DNA from: a bacterium D16-51
GTDB lineage: Bacteria > Bacillota > Clostridia > Lachnospirales > Lachnospiraceae
DNA length: 64,000 nucleotides
Assembly (NCBI GenBank): GCA_003612285.1
Contig: RAYE01000017.1
Coordinates: 23,952-87,951 of the forward strand
Direction of reading: 5' to 3'
Both the position numbers and the translations under genes were made by a program. Positions 59,863 through 64,000 of this stretch are shown here, piece after piece. Each line of letters begins with the position of its first letter. Position 1 is the stretch's first letter. The notes below the pieces were generated by a model, which saw only the letters and a program-made list of their open reading frames with translations, was not told the DNA's origin and searched no databases.

Positions 59863-59989
59863 ATTTATGCGGCAGATATGAATTAGTACATTGGATTGCA
59901 GCAGCACAGTTGGAAAATTAATGAATATTGACGAACGATACAGAATTTTCAAACATGCTGTGGGCAAATATTAAAAAAATATGAATTGT

Positions 59990-60047
59990 TTGACAAACAG
60001 GAGGTAGAATAATTATAATATTTATAACAGTTCTAAAGAGAACAGTT
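59990..60047 (+). promoter_or_regulatory. Promoter and MarR-type operator of the MarR-citrate synthase operon
   Basis: TTGACA (59990-59995), 18-bp spacer, TATAAT (60014-60019). Just downstream is a 22-bp palindrome with arms AACAGTTCT and AGAACAGTT and a 4-bp centre (60026-60047). This position over the transcription start fits autorepression by the MarR protein. Confidence 0.65.
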
Positions 60048-60121
60048 TCATAATACACTAATTTAGTTGCCTAAATGTGCTAAGCATACTTGCAGGGGGC
60101 TGCAGAAAGGAATGTGACGGG

Positions 60122-60565
60122 GTGAATGAGAAGGTGGAATTACTTTTAACCGGGCAGCAGTATAAAAAATTCCAGGAGGCATACTATAGCGCTATTCTGG
60201 AAAAATATTCATTGAGCCTGATTGATGTGCGCGTGCTGTTGTTTTTGTCAGAGCCGGGAGGATATGATACAGCAAGGGATATAGTAAAGGTGCATGGCAT
60301 TACGAAATCTTACGTGTCAAAATCGATTGATAAGCTGATTGAGAAGGGTTTTTTGGAAGGAAAGCATCTGCGTGAAGACAGGAGGTGTGTGCATTTGGCA
60401 GTGACAGAAAAGGCATTTCCTTTAATCGATGCCATGCGGGAGCAGAGGAGGAAAATGTTAGAAAGGCTTTTTCGTGGAGTGACTGCTGAACAGCTGGAGC
60501 TGCTAAATGAAATTGCCCGGAAAATTAATGCAAACATAACAGAAATGGAGGGATTGTATGAGTAA
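60122..60565 (+). CDS. MarR family transcriptional regulator
   Basis: 147 residues from GTG 60122 (AGAAAGGA 10 bp upstream; an earlier GTG at 60077 is possible). Winged helix with 'LSLIDVRVLLFLSEPGGYDT', recognition region 'HGITKSYVSKSIDKLIEKGF' and wing 'REDRRCVHLAVTEKA'. Helices at both ends form the dimer. It overlaps the citrate synthase start by 8 bp, so it most likely controls that gene and itself. Ligand unknown. Confidence 0.9.
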   Translation: MNEKVELLLTGQQYKKFQEAYYSAILEKYSLSLIDVRVLLFLSEPGGYDTARDIVKVHGITKSYVSKSIDKLIEKGFLEGKHLREDRRCVHLAVTEKAFPLIDAMREQRRKMLERLFRGVTAEQLELLNEIARKINANITEMEGLYE

Positions 60566-61988
60566 TAATTTTGAGAAAGTTATGGATGATTTTTCAAGCA
60601 GATATAGTAAAGTCTGTGTGGAAAATAATCAGATTGATGCATCCTTGTTTGAGGAATATGGGGTGAAGCGCGGGCTGCGTGACAAGAATGGGAAAGGCGT
60701 ATTGTCAGGCATTACTAATATTTCCCTGATAAAAGCAAGCGATGTAAAGGATGGAAGGACAATCCCATGTGATGGGCAGCTCTATTACAGAGGTTATAAT
60801 ATTTTTGATTTAACGAGTGGGTTCCGTAAAGATAAACGCTTTGGGTTTGAGGAGACGGCATACCTTCTTTTGTTTGGGGAACTGCCGACAAAGGGGCAGT
60901 TAAAGGAATTTTCTGACATACTTGCAAAAAATAGAAGGCTTCCGACGAATTTTGTGCGTGATGTAATTATGAAAGCCCCAAGTAAAGATATTATGAATTC
61001 TCTGACAAAAAGTGTCCTGACACTTTCTTCTTATGATGATAAGGTAACGGATAATTCCCTGGAAAATGTATTAAGGCAGAGCATTATGTTAATCAGCGTA
61101 TTTCCAATGCTGGCAGTTTATGGATACCATGCGTATAACCATTATGAATGTGACGACAGTTTTTATATCCACAGGCCGGATGACAGCTTATCAGCGGCAG
61201 AAAATATTTTAAGGATGCTCCGTCCTGATAAAAAATATACTGATGTAGAGGCAAAGGTGCTGGATCTTGCCCTGGTGCTCCATATGGAACATGGCGGCGG
61301 AAATAATTCTACTTTTACTACAAGAGTAGTAACTTCTGCCGGCTCTGATACTTATTCCGTAATTGCTGCAGCGCTGTCTTCTTTAAAAGGGCCAAAACAC
61401 GGCGGCGCGAATATTAAAGTAGTTGAGATGATTCAGGATTTAAAGGAGCATGTCAGTGATATAACAGACGAAGAAGAGGTTCGTGGTTATCTCCACAAAT
61501 TAGTGAAACGTGAAGCATTTGACAGGCGCGGCCTGATTTATGGTATGGGGCATGCTGTGTATTCTATTTCTGACCCGCGGGCGCTTGCATTTAAAAATTT
61601 TGTGGAGCTTTTGGCAAATGAGAAGCACCAGAAGAAAGAGTTTGAGTTGTATTCTATGATTGAAAGGATTGCACCGGAAGTAATAGGAGAAGAATGTGCA
61701 ATTTATAAAGGCGTTAGTGCAAATGTTGATTTTTACAGCGGTTTTGTATACAATATGTTGGGAATCCCACAGGAACTGTTTACGCCAATTTTTGCGATGG
61801 CGCGTATTGTTGGCTGGAGTGCGCACAGGATGGAAGAGCTGATTAATATTGATAAAATTATCCGTCCGGCATACCAGAGTATCATGGTTCCTAAAGTATA
61901 CCAGACATTGCAGGAGCGTTCTACATTGAGACTGGATACAAGTTACCGGAAAGAGTTACAGCTTTCGATGAAAGAGGGAAGCTGTTGA
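60558..61988 (+). CDS. Citrate synthase
   Basis: 476 residues. Catalytic His in 'LHMEHGGGNNSTF', second His in 'LKGPKHGGANIKV', and Asp in 'NVDFYSGFVYNMLGIP' are in place. 'IPCDGQLYYRGYNIFDLTSG' is a family motif. It condenses acetyl-CoA and oxaloacetate to citrate. In fermentative Clostridia it mainly feeds the oxidative branch to 2-oxoglutarate and glutamate. Coupled to the MarR gene and followed by proB, which supports an amino-acid role. Aconitase and isocitrate dehydrogenase are not in the window. Confidence 0.94.
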   Translation: MSNNFEKVMDDFSSRYSKVCVENNQIDASLFEEYGVKRGLRDKNGKGVLSGITNISLIKASDVKDGRTIPCDGQLYYRGYNIFDLTSGFRKDKRFGFEETAYLLLFGELPTKGQLKEFSDILAKNRRLPTNFVRDVIMKAPSKDIMNSLTKSVLTLSSYDDKVTDNSLENVLRQSIMLISVFPMLAVYGYHAYNHYECDDSFYIHRPDDSLSAAENILRMLRPDKKYTDVEAKVLDLALVLHMEHGGGNNSTFTTRVVTSAGSDTYSVIAAALSSLKGPKHGGANIKVVEMIQDLKEHVSDITDEEEVRGYLHKLVKREAFDRRGLIYGMGHAVYSISDPRALAFKNFVELLANEKHQKKEFELYSMIERIAPEVIGEECAIYKGVSANVDFYSGFVYNMLGIPQELFTPIFAMARIVGWSAHRMEELINIDKIIRPAYQSIMVPKVYQTLQERSTLRLDTSYRKELQLSMKEGSC

Positions 61989-62041
61989 GCATAAAGGATT
62001 TAGGTTAATTGTTGGCATTTCCAGAGGAAAAGAGGCACATT

Positions 62042-62839
62042 TTGAGAAAGATGAGTGACAGGAAACGGATTGTCGTTAAAGTTGGGACTTCTACTTTAAC
62101 GCATCATAAAACGGGCAGGCTCAATATCAGAAGGGTGGAGCAGCTTGTAAAAACACTGGCGGATATCTATAATGCCGGGCATGAGGTGATTTTGGTTTCC
62201 AGCGGCGCAATTGGGCTTGGGATGGGGAAACTTGGGCTGGTGGAAAGGCCCAAAGATACCCCGGGCAAACAGGCGTGTGCCGCTGTAGGGCAGTGTGAGC
62301 TTATGAACCTGTATGATAATCTGTTTTCTAATTATAGCATTACAGTGGCGCAGATGCTTTTGACGAAATACATTTTATTGGAAGACAGGAGAAAAAATGT
62401 AGAAAATGCGCTGGAACGCCTGCTGGCAGTAGGGGCAGTCCCGATTGTAAATGAAAATGATACAGTAGCGATTGATGAGCTGGAACTGGAGATGGGTGAA
62501 AATGATTCCCTTGCTGCAGTTGTTGCAACAATTGCAAAGGCAGATTTGCTGGTTATTATGTCAGATATAGATGGGCTGTATGACAGAGATCCGCATAAAT
62601 CAGGGGATGCAAAGATGATTCCGGTGGTGCATGAAATTGATGATATGATTTGGAACCTGGCCGGAGGGGCTGGCTCTAAATTTGGCACCGGCGGGATGAA
62701 GACAAAAATCCATGCAGTAGAAATTGCTTATGAAGCCGGCATTGATGTTGTCTTAATGAATGGCAGGAAGCCGAAACGCCTTTATGACTTGTTTGAGGAT
62801 AAAGCAGTTGGCACATTGTTTACCTTATCAAAGGAATAA
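62042..62839 (+). CDS. proB: Glutamate 5-kinase
   Basis: About 265 residues. TTG 62042 has AGAGG 6 bp upstream; ATG 62051 and TTG 62009 are alternatives. 'RIVVKVGTSTLTHHKTGRLN', 'VSSGAIGLGMGKLG', 'NENDTVAIDE', 'LLVIMSDIDGLYDRDP' and 'GTGGMKTKIHA' define the amino-acid kinase fold of ProB. The PUA domain of E. coli ProB is absent, as in many Firmicutes. It phosphorylates glutamate in the first step to proline. proA does not follow; a terminator does. Confidence 0.94.
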   Translation: MRKMSDRKRIVVKVGTSTLTHHKTGRLNIRRVEQLVKTLADIYNAGHEVILVSSGAIGLGMGKLGLVERPKDTPGKQACAAVGQCELMNLYDNLFSNYSITVAQMLLTKYILLEDRRKNVENALERLLAVGAVPIVNENDTVAIDELELEMGENDSLAAVVATIAKADLLVIMSDIDGLYDRDPHKSGDAKMIPVVHEIDDMIWNLAGGAGSKFGTGGMKTKIHAVEIAYEAGIDVVLMNGRKPKRLYDLFEDKAVGTLFTLSKE

Positions 62840-62868
62840 AAAAGGGCTGCAAGGCAGCCCCTTTTTTA
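62838..62868 (+). terminator. Terminator of the MarR-citrate synthase-proB operon
   Basis: Stem GGGCTGC/GCAGCCC with A6 before and T6 after; it can also terminate degV on the minus strand. Confidence 0.88.
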
Positions 62869-62875
62869 TTCTAGT

Positions 62876-63712
62876 TTAATAGCATACAACAATGCCGCCG
62901 TCAGCGGCATAAAGTGAACTGACGCCGCCTGTTTCAGCAATAATTACATTTTTAAATGGAAGTTTTTCTAATATGGTATTTTTAACAAATTCTGCTCTTT
63001 CCGCATTATTGCAGTGTGAGATAAAAAGCGTACGGTTGGCAGGATCTACAGCGTCTTCCATGATTGCATCTGCCATATGGGCGATTGCTTTTTTCATGCC
63101 CCGTGCCTGGGAGCATTTATCAATCTGGCCATTTCCATCTGAAGTCATAACGAGTTTAATATTCAGGGCATTGACAAGCAGCGCCGTAATATTGGAGAGT
63201 CTTCCGTTTTTTCGGAGCATATCAAGCGTTTCCAGCACAAATTTGGTGCCCATGCTGTCAATAAAGGAAGTGATTTCTTTTACAATCTGACTAAAAGGCA
63301 TGCCATTTTCTGCCCGCTTTGCAGTTTCCAAGGCAATCAGGCTCTGGCCTGCAGAAGCGGATTTGGAGTTAAAAACATGGATATTTTTAGAAGCATGTTC
63401 GTCGAGGTACATGTTTTTTGCAAGCTCTGCACTATTATAAGAACCGCTTAGGTTACTGGAAAGCGTGACAATGTAAATATCATCTGCCTGTTCAAAATAT
63501 TCCATAAAATTTTCAGGCCCAGGGCAGGAAGATTTTGGACATTCCGGATATTCTGCTACTTTTTTAAGAAAAGCTTTCTGGTCAAAGGTTTCATCATCTA
63601 TAATATCATCCTTTCCCACATGTAAAGTAAGGGGAATCCGGATAAAATGTGCATCTTGTTCCATTTCTCTGGTAAAATCTGTACAACTGTCGCAAAGAAT
63701 TAAATATGACAT
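62876..63712 (-). CDS. DegV family fatty-acid-binding protein
   Basis: 278 residues. 'LILCDSCTDFTREM' at the N-terminus, 'CPKSSCPGPENFMEYFEQAD', 'VTLSSNLSGSYNSAELAKNM' and 'FVLETLDMLRKNGRLSNITA' are DegV motifs. DegV/FakB proteins present a fatty acid to the FakA kinase for phospholipid synthesis. FakA is not in the window. Ribosome binding site AGGAGGCG. Copy B of the ~100-bp conserved sequence lies upstream. Confidence 0.94.
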   Translation of the reverse strand: MSYLILCDSCTDFTREMEQDAHFIRIPLTLHVGKDDIIDDETFDQKAFLKKVAEYPECPKSSCPGPENFMEYFEQADDIYIVTLSSNLSGSYNSAELAKNMYLDEHASKNIHVFNSKSASAGQSLIALETAKRAENGMPFSQIVKEITSFIDSMGTKFVLETLDMLRKNGRLSNITALLVNALNIKLVMTSDGNGQIDKCSQARGMKKAIAHMADAIMEDAVDPANRTLFISHCNNAERAEFVKNTILEKLPFKNVIIAETGGVSSLYAADGGIVVCY

Positions 63713-63805
63713 GGCGCCTCCTGGTAAATATAGATATCAAATCAAAGTCATATGGTTTTTAATACTATATATAATAACACCCGGAAACGTGTGTGTCAAT
63801 CAAAT

Positions 63806-63927
63806 GATAGCATTGACTGTGAATAGGGTAACAATTAAATGTTACTATCCACAGTCAATGCTATCAGGATAGAAACAAATATAAAATGATTTTCCCAGAT
63901 ATTTTCTAAATTATGCAGTATGAGAAA
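63806..63927 (-). repeat. Conserved ~100-bp intergenic sequence, copy B, with long palindrome
   Basis: 63841-63927 (minus strand) matches copy A at 35323-35418. It is joined to a palindrome (63806-63865) with arms GATAGCATTGACTGTG and CACAGTCAATGCTATC continuing into ATAGGGTAAC/GTTACTAT. The palindrome lies about 95 bp upstream of the degV start. Confidence 0.8.
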
Positions 63928-64000
63928 ACGATATTGTTTGATATTTTCTGCAAAATAACTAAAGTTTTATTTAACATATAACTGACAAAAATTATAGAAG

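Noticed and set aside
59943..59961. AATTTTCAAACATGCTGTG near the MarR promoter
   Set aside because: Resembles one end of the TAGAGCGTG element, but no second end is found; at best a solo relic.

Overview
The window is a contiguous chromosomal stretch of a low-GC Gram-positive anaerobe, most likely a gut member of the Lachnospiraceae (Clostridia). The inference rests on the Veg protein, an L10 leader upstream of rplJL, SEC-C, DegV and DUF1292 proteins, LrgAB, CsoR/CopA, Big_2 and CotH surface proteins, GH43 and GH2 enzymes, strong AGGAGG ribosome binding sites and frequent TTG/GTG starts. No rRNA, CRISPR array or intact mobile element is visible. Three tRNAs are present (Lys-CTT, Met-CAT, Val-TAC).

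Layout. 0-8 kb: the end of a Big_2 protein, a lipoprotein nuclease, rplJL behind an L10 leader with attenuator, a HAD phosphatase, a tiny Cys-rich protein, an SDR and a 1014-residue CotH/Big_2/LRR surface protein. 8-10 kb: small accessory patch with an XRE-S24 repressor, a Big_2 protein, a promoter with repeated boxes and a broken DUF1492-like phage gene, next to tRNA-Lys. 10-18 kb: SPFH protein, IspF, two tRNAs, VanZ-like protein, AI-2E family permease, HAD, AlbA_2/ATPase regulator, and most of the modular repeats. 18-25 kb: papain-like surface protease, DEDDh exonuclease, Veg, a CheA-like kinase without CheW, SEC-C protein, LrgAB. 25-35 kb: Glf, CsoR-CopA copper operon, MATE pump, GH43 xylosidase, DUF1292, UDP-glucose dehydrogenase. 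35-50 kb: two paralogous pairs of ABC half-exporters. They flank an AraC regulator, a phosphoglycosyl transferase with an attached two-component system, a WYL regulator and an MmcQ-DUF3795 fusion. 50-64 kb: MutS-like ATPase, phosphoesterase, GH2 enzyme, cwlD-rdgB-yfcE-response regulator operon, serine acetyltransferase, a MarR-citrate synthase-ProB operon, and DegV.

How it fits together. Glf, Ugd and the phosphoglycosyl transferase suggest exopolysaccharide synthesis, with the histidine kinase and response regulator in the same operon. GH43, GH2 and the papain-like protease suggest use of plant or host polymers. CsoR has an operator-like palindrome exactly between the -35 and -10 of the csoR-copA promoter. 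The copA frame continues into a CopZ-like domain that keeps its own ribosome binding site. Citrate synthase and glutamate 5-kinase lie together and point to glutamate/proline supply.

The most unusual material is non-coding. (i) TA-flanked inverted-repeat elements of one family occur as 67, 243 and 617 bp forms. (ii) About 94-bp units made of three hairpins, with compensatory changes between units, form arrays at 13.8 and 18.5 kb. (iii) A related hairpin cluster lies at 35.4 kb. (iv) A conserved sequence of about 100 bp is present at 35.3 kb and 63.9 kb. (v) Several short intergenic motifs recur behind genes.
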